Part shown: positions 54,480 to 63,321 of the stretch, piece after piece
How the letters are laid out: each line of letters opens with the position of its first letter
Numbering within the stretch: the first letter of the stretch is position 1
Source of the DNA: Neomesorhizobium albiziae
Lineage (GTDB): Bacteria; Pseudomonadota; Alphaproteobacteria; Rhizobiales; Rhizobiaceae
Direction: 5' to 3'
DNA: 64,000 bases
Assembly (NCBI RefSeq): GCF_900114255.1
Contig: NZ_FOSL01000005.1
Span: forward strand, 248,001 to 312,000
Translations under genes and position numbers: made by a program
The notes under the pieces: model-generated
The model's input: only the letters and a program-made list of their open reading frames with translations
Told to the model about the DNA's origin: nothing
Databases searched by the model: none

Positions 54480-55538
54480 TCATGGCGGTGTGTCGTAGTC
54501 GAGCACCGTTTCGTGGTTGATTTCGCCGTCATGGGCGGCGTCGACGTCGTACTTGACCAGCGAAAAATTGCCGTCTCGGAAAATCCAGCGGCCGATCGAC
54601 GATGCGTCGCCGACGCCGCGCCATTTGTTGAAAGACTCGATCGACTTGGTTTCGGGCGAATATTCCGAGTTTATCAGCTGGTCGTCCACACGGTAGCCGA
54701 TGATGTTGACGGCTTCGACCTTGCCTTCGAAATCGTCATTTTCATAGTGGATGTCGAGTTCGGGCGTGGTGAACTGCAACTGCCGCATCTCGCCGGTGTC
54801 GTCGGCGAAATAGTAGACTTCCATTGTGTTGTAGGCGCCCGAACCGCAGGGGAAGCGGAACAGGCGCGCCTGGCGTTCAGGATCGGTTTCGCTATCGGAT
54901 TTGTAGTGGAAGCCGATGACGTGCTCGCTCGGGTTGGCGGCGCCCGCTTCGGCGTCCGGTTCGAGTGTCTGGCAGGTATCGGTATAGTCCGCGGCAAAAC
55001 GCTTTTTGACCGCCTCCAGCATTGCATCCTGTTTCGGTGGCGGCGGAGCATCGCCGCAGCTCGCCGGCAACGCTTCCGCAAGTCCGCCGTCGGCGCGCTT
55101 CAGCGCGCCCCTTTCCAGCTGCAACGGCACGAAAGGCGTCGACTGGATCTGTGGATTGGCAAGCCTTGCCGTGTAGCAGCCGGCAAAGATGGTTTCGCTG
55201 CCATCCTGGGCGACCGCCCTGATCGCGGTGGGAACTGAATAATAAATACTGCCGGCTGCCCCTTCCTCTGAAACGGTGCCGGTTTCGACCTCGACGCGCG
55301 CCGTCCTGGCATAGCCTTCGGCGAAGGCGGAAAAGTCCTCTGCTGGCTTCTCGTCGCCGAAATAATCCCAGGCGCGGCCATATTCGCCGCGGCTGATCGC
55401 GTTGTAGAGCGAGCGCACCAGTTCGGCGGCATCGGAACGGTTGTCGAGATAGGGCGGCTGCTGTTCCTGCGCGGCGGCAAACGGGGCCAGCGAGCAGGCA
55501 AGGGCGGCTGCAGCAACGGCGAGGCGAGGCGCATTCAT
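54480..55538 (-). CDS. DUF1176 secreted protein
   Basis: A 352-aa exported protein. The signal peptide (MNAPRLAVAAAALACSLAPFAAA) precedes a region with YFGDEKPAEDFSAFAEGYAR. The C-terminal DUF1176-like part has TDTCQTLEPDAEAGA, LFRFPCGSGAYNTMEVYYFA, ESFNKWRGVGDASSIGRWIF and FSLVKYDVDAAHDGEI. Predicted periplasmic; function unknown. ATG 55538 gives the signal peptide; the frame to 55571 is an upstream extension. Confidence 0.85.
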   Translation of the reverse strand: MNAPRLAVAAAALACSLAPFAAAQEQQPPYLDNRSDAAELVRSLYNAISRGEYGRAWDYFGDEKPAEDFSAFAEGYARTARVEVETGTVSEEGAAGSIYYSVPTAIRAVAQDGSETIFAGCYTARLANPQIQSTPFVPLQLERGALKRADGGLAEALPASCGDAPPPPKQDAMLEAVKKRFAADYTDTCQTLEPDAEAGAANPSEHVIGFHYKSDSETDPERQARLFRFPCGSGAYNTMEVYYFADDTGEMRQLQFTTPELDIHYENDDFEGKVEAVNIIGYRVDDQLINSEYSPETKSIESFNKWRGVGDASSIGRWIFRDGNFSLVKYDVDAAHDGEINHETVLDYDTPP

Positions 55539-55699
55539 CGCGAATCTCCGAACGATGGCCAAGTCTAGCACCGAATGCGGCAGCCTGGCGGCGGCCCTAC
55601 GTCCGCCCTCGTGGCGTGGATGATCCGCGCGATGATCTGGGCCGGCGTGTCATGCGGTATACGCCAGCTAGCTTCGGCTATCCCCGGCGATGTGCAATC

Positions 55700-55864
55700 T
55701 CAGCGTTCCGCCATTTCGTGGGCAATGCGGGGAAAATCCGCGGGCTTGACGCCGATATCGGCGCGGTCGGCGTTGCTCATCGAACTGAGCACCGCAAGGG
55801 CGGCACGATAGCGCAATTCTTCTTTCGGGCGGGGGCGGGCGAACAAGTCTGTAAAGAACCCCAT
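55700..55864 (-). CDS. Very short DUF1127-like protein
   Basis: A 54-aa product, MGFFTDLFARPRPKEELRYR followed by LAVLSSMSNADRADIGVKPADF, matching the DUF1127 signature (LsxLsdxxLxDIGixrxdi). ATG 55864 chosen; the open frame continues upstream without similarity. The function is likely RNA-related, as for other DUF1127 proteins, but unproven. Confidence 0.7.
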   Translation of the reverse strand: MGFFTDLFARPRPKEELRYRAALAVLSSMSNADRADIGVKPADFPRIAHEMAER

Positions 55865-56210
55865 GATCCAGGCTCCTGTTGGGTCCTCCCACCGCAATAA
55901 ATAGGCGATTCCAAAAAATTGTGCAGTGCAGCATCCGCATGGCTGCCATGCCGACCTGCCGCGCCCTGAGAAAAACGCGGCGGCTCTGAAACTTTTTCAA
56001 GCGTTACGCCGTTGGCATATTTGCCGGCTAGCGCCGGCTTTCCTCGCCATCCTGGCGAAATTCCGGGCTGCTCGCGCAGCCCGGCTTTTTGGAGGAGAAA
56101 AAGGGCCGGAATTCTCTCCATCGCGTAAATTGCGCAGCATCTGCGGCAACGAATCTTAACCAGCCTTGCCTACGGTCCCATGCATCGGTGAGGCAAGTTT
56201 TCGGCGAGGA
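55865..56210. other. 346-bp gap with two stacked hairpins
   Basis: No gene is supported. It holds two rightward hairpins, GCCGGC/GCCGGC-type around 56022-56038 and a perfect 9-bp stem CCGGGCTGC (56063-56071) / GCAGCCCGG (56076-56084) followed by a T run. These have no upstream protein gene on the plus strand to terminate. Confidence 0.6.
56063..56090 (+). terminator. Orphan rho-independent terminator-like hairpin
   Basis: A 9-bp perfect GC stem with a TCGC tetraloop and a five-T tail at 56086-56090. The nearest plus-strand coding region upstream ends at 54417 and faces opposing genes, so the transcript it ends may be a small RNA from this gap. Confidence 0.6.
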
Positions 56211-56681
56211 ATGATGGGCACAAACGGCAAGCACGATTTTGCTTCGTTGCTTGATGATCTTTTTCGGGCGCCCGAGCCGGAAAAAGATTTCGAGAAGCGC
56301 CCAACCATTCCTTTCGACTATCTTTCGGTGGCGGACGAATTGCACTCCGGCCGAATCAAGGTCGCTAACGAAGCGGCGGCGGAATATCGCGATATCGCGG
56401 CCGCGCCGGAAATGGCGTTCGACGCTTTGCTTGCTGCGGCGGAACTGCCGCCGGTCGCTGAACTGCCACCCATCGAGCCTGAAGCGATCGCCCGCGAACT
56501 CGGACTGGAGAAACTGAAGGCTGTGCGCGATTTCAGCCGGGTCCGACGCGATTTCGCCTTCCGCAACCATCCCGACCGTGTCGCACCGCATCTGCGGGAG
56601 CGCGCCATCCAGCGGATGCAGGTGGCGAACGTCTTGATAGACGAGGCCAAGCGGCGGGCGCTCGCCAAGGTCCGTTCGTAA
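56211..56681 (+). CDS. J-domain-like protein with C-terminal HPD motif
   Basis: A 156-aa protein. The N-terminal 100 residues are acidic/proline-rich (LLDDLFRAPEPEKDFEKRP, ELPPVAELPPIEPEAIARE). The C-terminus contains a helix, RDFAFRNHPDRVAPHLRERA and another helix (IQRMQVANVLIDEAKRRAL), the helix-HPD-helix layout of a J domain, the DnaK-stimulating element. Full J-domain helices I and IV are not obvious. ATG 56211 has a GCGAGGA site before it; ATG 56214 is possible. Converges on topoisomerase IB. Confidence 0.68.
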   Translation: MMGTNGKHDFASLLDDLFRAPEPEKDFEKRPTIPFDYLSVADELHSGRIKVANEAAAEYRDIAAAPEMAFDALLAAAELPPVAELPPIEPEAIARELGLEKLKAVRDFSRVRRDFAFRNHPDRVAPHLRERAIQRMQVANVLIDEAKRRALAKVRS

Positions 56682-56684
56682 GTT

Positions 56685-57749
56685 CTACCGGGACAACCAT
56701 TTCAGGATCAGCGTCTCTTCTTCATCGAGACTGGACAGGGGCTTTCGGAAGGAGCGACGGGCAGCCAGTATTTCCTCGGCCAGCTTGCCCGCTTCCCAGG
56801 TCTCCATGACACGCGGATGGATGTAGCATTTGCGGCAGACAGCGCGGGTGTTGCCCAGCCGGTGCGCCACCTGGTCGATGAGACGGTTCATCACGCGGCG
56901 GCTTGTCGCCTTGCTGTCCGGCGGCGGCTCCAACGCAAACAGCGTGGCGGCGTGGATCGTGCCGCCCCAGGTGCGGAAATGCTTTGAGGAAAAATCGGCG
57001 CCCGTCGCCTCGCGAATGTAGTCGTTGACGTCCTGCGAGCGGATCGCGCGGCGGCTGCCATCGCTGTCGAGATACTGGAACAGGTGCTGGCCCGGAATAT
57101 CCTGGGCGCCGCGCACGACCTTGGCGATGCGGCGGTCGGCAAGCTTCAGGCGCCATTCCTTGCCGGATTTGCCCTTGAAGGTGAAGCGCAGCGTTGCGCC
57201 GGTGATTTCAACGTGGCGGTCGCGCAGCGTGGTGAGGCCGAAACTCTTGTTGTCGCGGGCGTAGGCGGCGTTGCCGACGCGGATCATGGTGTTGTCGAGC
57301 AGCCAGACGATCGAAGCGATGACACGCTCGCGTGGCAGCCCGCGCCGTCGCAGGTCCGCGTCAACCCGGGCGCGCAACCGGGGCAGGGCTTTGGCGAAGG
57401 CGACAAGGCTCGAATATTTCACCTCGTCGCGGCAGGTCGACCAGCGCGGATGGTACCGGTACTGCTTGCGGCCGCGCTGGTCGCGGCCGGTCGCCTGGAT
57501 ATGGCCATCCGGCTCCGGAGAGATCCACACGTCGGTCCAGGCCGGTGGGATGGCCAGGCCGCGGATGCGGGCCAGTGTCTCGCCCTCGCCGAGTTTTTTT
57601 CCACCCGGAGCGAGATAGAAGAAGCGCCGCGGGCTGCCCTTGCGGCGGATGCCCGGTTCTTCGTCGCTGGTATGGATGAGCGATGCGCGCCTGGCCGAGG
57701 CTTCCGGCATGGGCAGGACTTTTTCGAGCGGTTTGGGGCTGTCCAGCAC
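56685..57749 (-). CDS. DNA topoisomerase IB
   Basis: A 354-aa bacterial/poxvirus-type topoisomerase I that relaxes supercoils through a 3'-phosphotyrosine. It has GIRRKGSPRRFFYLAPGGKKL, IQATGRDQRGRKQYRYHPRW (conserved DNA-binding block), the catalytic Arg/Lys region IRVGNAAYARDNKSFGLTTL, SSKHFRTWGGTIHAATLF, and the active-site tyrosine in AVCRKCYIHPRVMETW. Length is typical of the group. ATG 57749 starts at MLDSPKPLEKV; MPEASARR downstream is an alternative. Confidence 0.95.
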   Translation of the reverse strand: MLDSPKPLEKVLPMPEASARRASLIHTSDEEPGIRRKGSPRRFFYLAPGGKKLGEGETLARIRGLAIPPAWTDVWISPEPDGHIQATGRDQRGRKQYRYHPRWSTCRDEVKYSSLVAFAKALPRLRARVDADLRRRGLPRERVIASIVWLLDNTMIRVGNAAYARDNKSFGLTTLRDRHVEITGATLRFTFKGKSGKEWRLKLADRRIAKVVRGAQDIPGQHLFQYLDSDGSRRAIRSQDVNDYIREATGADFSSKHFRTWGGTIHAATLFALEPPPDSKATSRRVMNRLIDQVAHRLGNTRAVCRKCYIHPRVMETWEAGKLAEEILAARRSFRKPLSSLDEEETLILKWLSR

Positions 57750-57839
57750 AGGAACTCCGACGGGAGGCGATCCGCACGGTAACCGTTGTCGGGAATGTTG
57801 GTTCCACCGGGCCTCTAGCCGGACGCCGGAAACAGGTCC

Positions 57840-58088
57840 TCAGGCGTCCGAACCTTCGCCTTCCGTCGATTTGGCTTGGCTGTCATGGTCGATCACGCCG
57901 AAATCCTGCGACTTGATGCCGGAACCGGCCGTCAGGAAACCCTCGGAGGCCAGGCCGCGCCGCAGAAGTTCGCGCACGGCAGCGGCGCGCGACGGCATGC
58001 GTTTTTCGAAACGCCAGTTCTCTAACGCCTGGAGTTCTTCGCCGCTCAGCATGACCTGCAAACGTTCAGGCCTCTCAAGGTCAGCCAT
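57840..58088 (-). CDS. Ribbon-helix-helix-like small protein
   Basis: An 82-aa protein, ADLERPERLQVMLSGEELQA, then ALENWRFEKRMPSRAAAVRE and LLRRGLASEG: an N-terminal beta strand and two helices as in CopG/RHH DNA-binding proteins. The tail is acidic. No toxin gene lies next to it, so it is either a stand-alone regulator or an orphan antitoxin. ATG 58088. A 298-bp AT-rich gap lies upstream. Confidence 0.7.
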   Translation of the reverse strand: MADLERPERLQVMLSGEELQALENWRFEKRMPSRAAAVRELLRRGLASEGFLTAGSGIKSQDFGVIDHDSQAKSTEGEGSDA

Positions 58089-58386
58089 CTTAGACTTCCT
58101 CAAAAATAGTCCAATACGACGAATGAGTAATCGACCTATTCCACCCATTCTGTATCCGATCGCCATATTGATGCAATGTCATTTTTGGGGCCACCTGCAC
58201 ATCTTTGGATCAATGAGCACATGGGTATATATTAGATGGTGCCTAAACCTACTAACTTATTGAAAAAACTAGCAAATTTTTCAAAATTTGCCTTGCTTTC
58301 GACAAGAGGGAGGTGCATTGTGCTGGCACAGTGGAAAGACGCCGAAGTGAAGAGGGACTCACGAGGCCCAACTGCGGAGGTGTGTC

Positions 58387-58611
58387 ATGCGAAGGATCTT
58401 GTCCAACCAACTTCAGGACGATTTGGTAGCGAGTTTCCGTACCGAGTTGCAGAAAAACCGCATCATCAATATTCCGGTGCTCGCCGAACAGATCCGCATT
58501 CGCAACGAGGCCGAGAACGTCGCCCTTGAGGACATTTCCGAATGGCTGATGCATTACGCCAAGAGCGTCAGCGCGCCCATGGTGTTTGAAAAGTCGCCGC
58601 TGGACGCCTGA
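58387..58611 (+). CDS. Small conserved-looking protein of unknown function
   Basis: A 74-aa helical protein (MRRILSNQLQDDLVASFRTE, NIPVLAEQIRIRNEAENVAL, EDISEWLMHYAKSVSAPMVF). GGAGG sits 7 bp before the ATG, a strong ribosome-binding site. No family recognised. Followed by a terminator-like hairpin, so it appears to be a real single-gene unit in an AT-rich neighbourhood. Confidence 0.7.
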   Translation: MRRILSNQLQDDLVASFRTELQKNRIINIPVLAEQIRIRNEAENVALEDISEWLMHYAKSVSAPMVFEKSPLDA

Positions 58612-58627
58612 GGCGCTGAGAATTTTG

Positions 58628-58669
58628 GAGCGGAGTGCCGGGTTAACTCAGCGCTCCGCTCTTGTTTTA
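58628..58669 (+). terminator. Terminator-like hairpin after the 74-aa gene
   Basis: Arms GAGCGGAG (58628-58635) and CTCCGCTC (58654-58661) are perfect complements, followed by TTGTTTTA. It lies 17 bp after the stop. Confidence 0.65.
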
Positions 58670-58840
58670 GCCATTGCGCGACGCCAGGTATTTCCATCCG
58701 CCTACGGAATATTAGCGTAGACTGTAGTGCTTGAAGGATTGACGAAGAAAATTCCGTGCATTGCGCTCGAATTGACGCTGTAGCAGAGTATAGAAGAAAA
58801 GATATGCATGGTATGATCGCTCCTTTGTTTGGAGGTGGTC

Positions 58841-59854
58841 ATGGCTGCAAAACATATCATCGTCGTTCACGGCAGGGACATTAAACCGGCAGGTTCCGAA
58901 CTTACGGCGCTTGCCAGGCAGGCTCTGGCGCGCGGGCTCGAGCGGACAGGCAAGGCGGCCACCGCAAACAAGCTGAAGCAGGGAGGTATCAAGTTCTCGT
59001 CCGCCTATTATGGCGACATCAACAACGAGATCGAAGCCTCCTTCAGCAAGAAGACGAAGGCGCTGCTGACCGCGCAGAACGACGCCGCATACACTTTCAA
59101 GCCATGTTTCCCGAGTGCGGCGCTGAAAGACGCGTTCAAGCGCACCGACGCGATAAAAACCTTCAACCTGGCGTCCTATCGCCAAGTGCTCAAGATTGCC
59201 GACGACTGGCGTTTTCTCGACGAAGCGGCTGATGCGGCGAGCATGTTCGGCAGCCTGCTGACATTCGGTCTGCTCAACACACTCCTGATCGACACGGTGA
59301 AATCCGACCTGACCGCCTACCTGACCTCGCAGGTGGTCGGCTCGAGGGTCCGCCAGCGACTGCAGGACGTGTTGCAGCCGTCCATGGTTGCCGGCGACGA
59401 CATCTGCCTCATCACCCACAGCATGGGCTGCATGGTGGCTTACGACCTCTTCTGGAAATACTCGTTCCGCAGCGAATACGAGTCCATGCGCAAGCCGAAG
59501 AAGCCGGTCAGCCTGTGGGTGACGCTCGGCTGTCCGCTTGGCGAGCTCGGCGTGCAGCGCAACCTTCTCGACGCACCGGCGCTGGAAGAGGAAAAATACC
59601 CGCGCAACCAGTTTCTCGACTGGGTGAACGTCTATGCCGAAGACGACTACATAGCGCACGCCGAGCGGATGCGGACCGCTTTTGCGAAAATGCTTGCCAG
59701 GAAATTCTGCCGGGCGATTTCCGACAAGAAGATCCACAACTGCTGGCACTACGTCGATGTCAAGAAGGGCAATCTGGTCTCAAACCCGCACGATCTCTAC
59801 GGATACCTCATGCACCAGGACACGGCAGGCTTCGTAGCACAGTGGGCGGGGTGA
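58841..59854 (+). CDS. Uncharacterised alpha/beta hydrolase-like protein
   Basis: A 337-aa protein beginning MAAKHIIVVHGRDIKPAGSE, an HG-containing opening strand. It includes LLTFGLLNTLLIDTVKSDL, the nucleophile-elbow-like ICLITHSMGCMVAYDLFW (GxSxG variant T-H-S-M-G) and NCWHYVDVKKGNLVSNPHDL near the C-terminus with candidate Asp/His residues. It resembles lipase-like hydrolases but no exact family is recognised. GGAGGTGG precedes ATG 58841. Convergent with the carboxylase gene (11-bp gap). Confidence 0.75.
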   Translation: MAAKHIIVVHGRDIKPAGSELTALARQALARGLERTGKAATANKLKQGGIKFSSAYYGDINNEIEASFSKKTKALLTAQNDAAYTFKPCFPSAALKDAFKRTDAIKTFNLASYRQVLKIADDWRFLDEAADAASMFGSLLTFGLLNTLLIDTVKSDLTAYLTSQVVGSRVRQRLQDVLQPSMVAGDDICLITHSMGCMVAYDLFWKYSFRSEYESMRKPKKPVSLWVTLGCPLGELGVQRNLLDAPALEEEKYPRNQFLDWVNVYAEDDYIAHAERMRTAFAKMLARKFCRAISDKKIHNCWHYVDVKKGNLVSNPHDLYGYLMHQDTAGFVAQWAG

Positions 59855-59865
59855 ACACGCCCCCC

Positions 59866-61398
59866 TCACAGCGGAATGTTGTCGTGTTTCTTCCAGGGGT
59901 TCTGGAGGTCCTTGTTCCTGAGCATGCGCAGCGCCCGCGCTACCCGGCGTCGGGTCGAATGGGGCATGATGACCTCGTCGATGTAACCGCGCTCGGCGGC
60001 GACGAAGGGTGACAGGAAGCGGTCCTCATAGGTCTTTGTGTGGGCGGCGATCTTGTCCTTGTCGCCGATGTCCTTGCGGTAGATGATCTCGACCGCGCCC
60101 TTTGCCCCCATCACTGCGATCTGCGCCGTCGGCCAGGCATAATTCATGTCGCCGCGCAGATGTTTCGAAGCCATCACGTCATAGGCGCCGCCATAGGCTT
60201 TTCGCGTGATAACCGTGATCTTCGGCACCGTCGCCTCGGCATAGGCGAAGAGCAGCTTGGCGCCGTGCTTGATCAGGCCGCCATATTCCTGCGCCGTACC
60301 CGGCAGGAAGCCGGGCACATCGACGAAGGTGACGATCGGGATGTTGAAGCAATCGCAAAAGCGGACGAAACGCGCCGCCTTGCGGGAGGCATCCGAGTCC
60401 AGCACGCCGGCCAGCACCATCGGCTGGTTGGCGACGAAGCCGACGGTGCGCCCTTCGACTCGGCCGAACCCGGTGACGATGTTTTTGGCGAACGACGCCT
60501 GGATTTCGAAGAAATCCGCCTCGTCGCAGGTTTTGAGGATCAGTTCCTTGATGTCGTAGGGCTTGTTGGCGTTGTCCGGAATGAGGCGGTCGAGCGACAG
60601 GTCGTGCTCGTCGACGCTCTGGTAGTTCTCGATCTCCGGCAATTCGCCGGTGTTCGACTGCGGCAGGAGGTCGATCAGCCGGCGCATCTGCAGCAGGGCC
60701 TCGACATCGTTGTCGTAGGCGCCGTCGGCGATCGACGATTTGGTCGTGTGCACGGACGCGCCACCGAGCTGTTCGGCGGTCACCGTCTCGTTGGTGACGG
60801 TTTTGACGACATCCGGGCCGGTGACGAACATGTAGGACGTGTTGCGCACCATGAAGATGAAGTCCGTCATCGCCGGCGAATAGACGTCGCCGCCGGCGCA
60901 CGGCCCCATGATGAGGGAAATCTGCGGGATGACGCCCGACGAAAGAACATTGCGCTGGAAGATTTCCGCGTAACCGCCGAGCGCTGCCACGCCTTCCTGG
61001 ATGCGGGCGCCGCCGGCATCGTAAAGGCCGACGATCGGTGCGCGGTTGCGCAGCGCCATCTCCTGCACCTTCACCACCTTTTCGGCATGGGCTTCCGATA
61101 GCGAGCCGCCGAACACGGTGAAGTCCTTGGCGAAGACGAAGACGGTGCGGCCGTTCACGGTGCCCCAGCCGGTGACGACACCGTCGCCGGCGATCTTCTG
61201 TTCGGACATGCCGAAATCGGTGGAGCGGTGCTCGACGAACATGTCGAACTCCTCGAACGTGCCTTCGTCGAGGAAGATGTCGATGCGTTCGCGGGCGGTG
61301 AGCTTGCCTTTGGCGTGCTGGGCATCGATGCGGGGCTGGCCCCCGCCGGCGCGCGCCACGGCGCGGCGGCGTTCGAGCTCGTTCAGCACTTCCTTCAT
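59866..61398 (-). CDS. Acyl-CoA carboxylase beta (carboxyltransferase) subunit, PccB-like
   Basis: A 510-aa carboxyltransferase that moves CO2 from carboxybiotin to an acyl-CoA, probably propionyl-CoA. Features are [20 protein letters not shown] at the N-terminus, [20 protein letters not shown] (acyl-CoA oxyanion loop), [17 protein letters not shown] and, in the C-terminal half, [20 protein letters not shown] and [15 protein letters not shown]. The match to PccB is strong, but acetyl/propionyl specificity cannot be read from the sequence alone. No alpha subunit or epimerase gene is in the window. Confidence 0.93.
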   Translation of the reverse strand: MKEVLNELERRRAVARAGGGQPRIDAQHAKGKLTARERIDIFLDEGTFEEFDMFVEHRSTDFGMSEQKIAGDGVVTGWGTVNGRTVFVFAKDFTVFGGSLSEAHAEKVVKVQEMALRNRAPIVGLYDAGGARIQEGVAALGGYAEIFQRNVLSSGVIPQISLIMGPCAGGDVYSPAMTDFIFMVRNTSYMFVTGPDVVKTVTNETVTAEQLGGASVHTTKSSIADGAYDNDVEALLQMRRLIDLLPQSNTGELPEIENYQSVDEHDLSLDRLIPDNANKPYDIKELILKTCDEADFFEIQASFAKNIVTGFGRVEGRTVGFVANQPMVLAGVLDSDASRKAARFVRFCDCFNIPIVTFVDVPGFLPGTAQEYGGLIKHGAKLLFAYAEATVPKITVITRKAYGGAYDVMASKHLRGDMNYAWPTAQIAVMGAKGAVEIIYRKDIGDKDKIAAHTKTYEDRFLSPFVAAERGYIDEVIMPHSTRRRVARALRMLRNKDLQNPWKKHDNIPL

Positions 61399-61509
61399 GG
61401 CGTTTCCCTCGGCAATTGTTTTGCCAGCGGTGTTAGCACGCCGGCAAAGTCGCGCAAACGGGTACTACAGCCCGCTGAACATCGGAGCAGGGAAGGCGGA
61501 AGTGCGCTT

Positions 61510-61950
61510 CTACCAATTGCCGGTGTTGGCCATCGAGGCCCATGGCTCGGCTTTTTCCTTGGCCGGGCCTTTCTGCAACAGCTCGATGGAAATACCGTCG
61601 GGCGACTTGATGAAGGCCATGTTGCCGTCGCGCGGCGGCCTGTTGATGGTGACGCCGCTGTCCATAAGCCGCTGGCAGGTGACGTAGATATCGTCGACCT
61701 CGTAGGCAAGGTGGCCGAAGTTGCGGCCGCCCTTGTAGTCTTCCGGGTCCCAATTGTAGGTCAGCTCGACCAGCGGCGCCTTGTTGGTGATGCCGTCATG
61801 TTCATCCTCCGGCGCGGCAAGGAAAATCAGGGTGAAGCGCCCCGCCTCGTTCTCGTAGCGACGGACTTCCTTCAATCCGAGCTTGTTGACGTAGAAATCA
61901 AGCGACTGGTCGACGTCGGCGACACGGACCATGGTGTGGAGATAACGCAT
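61510..61950 (-). CDS. gloA: Glyoxalase I
   Basis: Lactoylglutathione lyase, 146 aa, isomerising the methylglyoxal-glutathione hemithioacetal. MRYLHTMVRVADVDQSLDFY has the metal-ligand His, LIFLAAPEDEHDG and LVELTYNWDPEDY the Glu region, NFGHLAYEVDDIY the second His, and FIKSPDGISIELLQKG the final Glu. ATG 61950. Downstream of the acyl-CoA carboxylase start by 111 bp on the same strand. Confidence 0.95.
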   Translation of the reverse strand: MRYLHTMVRVADVDQSLDFYVNKLGLKEVRRYENEAGRFTLIFLAAPEDEHDGITNKAPLVELTYNWDPEDYKGGRNFGHLAYEVDDIYVTCQRLMDSGVTINRPPRDGNMAFIKSPDGISIELLQKGPAKEKAEPWASMANTGNW

Positions 61951-62078
61951 CCTGCCATTCCCTGTTTGAAAATATTTGCCGGAACATAGGGCGGGTGGAC
62001 AGGTTGCGGCAAGCTTCGGCTGGTAGAAAAAGGGCTGACGGTATTTCGTGTGTGAATGTTGAAAAGTCCTTTGCGGCT

Positions 62079-62109
62079 CTTGCACATACCGGAATGCCGA
62101 GTGCTATTC
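62079..62109 (+). promoter_or_regulatory. Candidate promoter of the cold-shock-domain gene
   Basis: TTGCAC (62080-62085) and CTATTC (62104-62109) are 18 bp apart. The palindrome at 62112-62134 would then overlap the transcription start. Motif similarity only. Confidence 0.4.
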
Positions 62110-62111
62110 TC

Positions 62112-62134
62112 CACTACAAGAATCAGTTGTAGTG
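62112..62134. promoter_or_regulatory. CACTACAA-N7-TTGTAGTG palindrome before the cold-shock gene
   Basis: Perfect 8-bp arms (62112-62119 and 62127-62134) with a 7-nt centre lie 23 bp before the start codon. It may be an operator or a 5'UTR hairpin of the cold-shock message. No matching regulator is recognised. Confidence 0.65.
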
Positions 62135-62157
62135 TTTCGAAGAAAGGGTGCGTTCGG

Positions 62158-62754
62158 ATGGGGGACAAAACCTCTTTCGCGGGGCGCAGCGTGTCGGGGG
62201 GCGACGCGTTGACCCGGGACGAAGCTGGCGATCACGCCGGCTTGGTCGAGATATCCGGCGCCATCAAGTGGTTTGACGTTGCCAAGGGCTATGGCTTCAT
62301 CCTGCCGGACAGCGGCGGCATCGGCGACGTGCTTCTCCATGTGACCTGCCTGCGCCGCGACGGCTTCCAGACCGCGCTCGAAGGCGCCCGCGTCGTCTGC
62401 CTGGTAAAGCAGGGCGAGCGCGGTATGCAGGCTTTCCGCGTCATATCAATGGACAACTCGACCGCCGTGCATCCCGCAGAAATGCAGGAGCAGCGCACCC
62501 ATGTCGCGGTGACGCCCGAAAGCGGCCTGGAACGCGCGCTGGTCAAATGGTTCAACCGCACCAAGGGGTTCGGCTTCCTCACCCGCGGCGAGGGCACGGA
62601 AGACATTTTCGTCCACATGGAGACGCTCAGGCGTTACGGCGTCACCGAGCTTCGCCCCGGCCAGGTCGTCCTGGTGCGTTTCGGACGTGGCGACAAGGGT
62701 CTCATGGCGGCCGAAATCCACCCCGATATAGGTACTTTGCCGGTCGCGCACTGA
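62158..62754 (+). CDS. Double cold-shock-domain protein
   Basis: A 198-aa nucleic-acid-binding protein with two cold-shock domains: residues 31-100 ([34 protein letters not shown]) and 122-190 ([34 protein letters not shown]). Both carry the RNP1-like KGFGF/KGYGF motif; RNP2 is FVHM in the second domain and LLHV in the first. Alphaproteobacteria often have such two-domain CspA homologues. ATG 62158 chosen because the promoter-palindrome region lies directly before it. Confidence 0.93.
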   Translation: MGDKTSFAGRSVSGGDALTRDEAGDHAGLVEISGAIKWFDVAKGYGFILPDSGGIGDVLLHVTCLRRDGFQTALEGARVVCLVKQGERGMQAFRVISMDNSTAVHPAEMQEQRTHVAVTPESGLERALVKWFNRTKGFGFLTRGEGTEDIFVHMETLRRYGVTELRPGQVVLVRFGRGDKGLMAAEIHPDIGTLPVAH

Positions 62755-62779
62755 AAGCCGCGCCCCCGGCTGACTGGCA

Positions 62780-63298
62780 ATGCCGATGTCTCGAAAAATC
62801 TGGCTGGCCGCAGGCGCGATTGCCGCCGCGATCGTCGCGGCGTTTCTCTATTTCAATGTGCAGGAACAGACGGCAGGCGGCGACACCGCAATGCTGCTTC
62901 CGGTCGACCCGGCGCCGCTGGTCATCGAGACGAGGACGGGCAAGATATCCTTCAGCATCGAGGTGGCCGGCAGTCACGACGAGCGTGAACGCGGGCTGAT
63001 GTTCCGCCAGTCGATGGATGACGATCACGGCATGCTGTTCGTGTTCGAGGCGACGCAGCCGCTTGCCTTCTGGATGAAGAACACGCCCATGCCGCTCGAC
63101 CTGATCTTCATTGGCCAGGATGGCGTGGTGAATTACATCGGACACGGCGAGCCAATGTCGGAAGCCGTTATCGGCGGACCGGAACCCGGCCGTTTCGTGC
63201 TTGAACTAAAGGCGGGCATCGCCGAAAAAGCCGGTATCGCCAGCGGCGACCGCGTTCGCCATCCAGCAATCGACAAGGTGACCGGCGCTACAGGCTAG
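62780..63298 (+). CDS. DUF192 membrane-anchored/secreted protein
   Basis: A 172-aa protein with an N-terminal membrane segment (KIWLAAGAIAAAIVAAFLYF) and a C-terminal DUF192 domain: RERGLMFRQSMDDDHGMLFV, PLAFWMKNTPMPLDLIFI and RFVLELKAGIAEKAGIASGD. These are the family's conserved blocks; the function is unknown. It lies 25 bp after the cold-shock gene and is probably co-transcribed. Confidence 0.92.
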   Translation: MPMSRKIWLAAGAIAAAIVAAFLYFNVQEQTAGGDTAMLLPVDPAPLVIETRTGKISFSIEVAGSHDERERGLMFRQSMDDDHGMLFVFEATQPLAFWMKNTPMPLDLIFIGQDGVVNYIGHGEPMSEAVIGGPEPGRFVLELKAGIAEKAGIASGDRVRHPAIDKVTGATG

Positions 63299-63321
63299 AC
63301 CGCTCACCAGGCAGGGCAAGC

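Noticed and set aside
57840-58611. Toxin-antitoxin pair formed by the RHH protein and the 74-aa protein
   Set aside because: The genes are divergent and 298 bp apart, and the 74-aa protein resembles no known toxin family.
58760-58800. TTGACG (near 58772) with TATAGA as a promoter for the hydrolase gene
   Set aside because: The spacing is only about 11 bp, too short for a sigma-70-type promoter.
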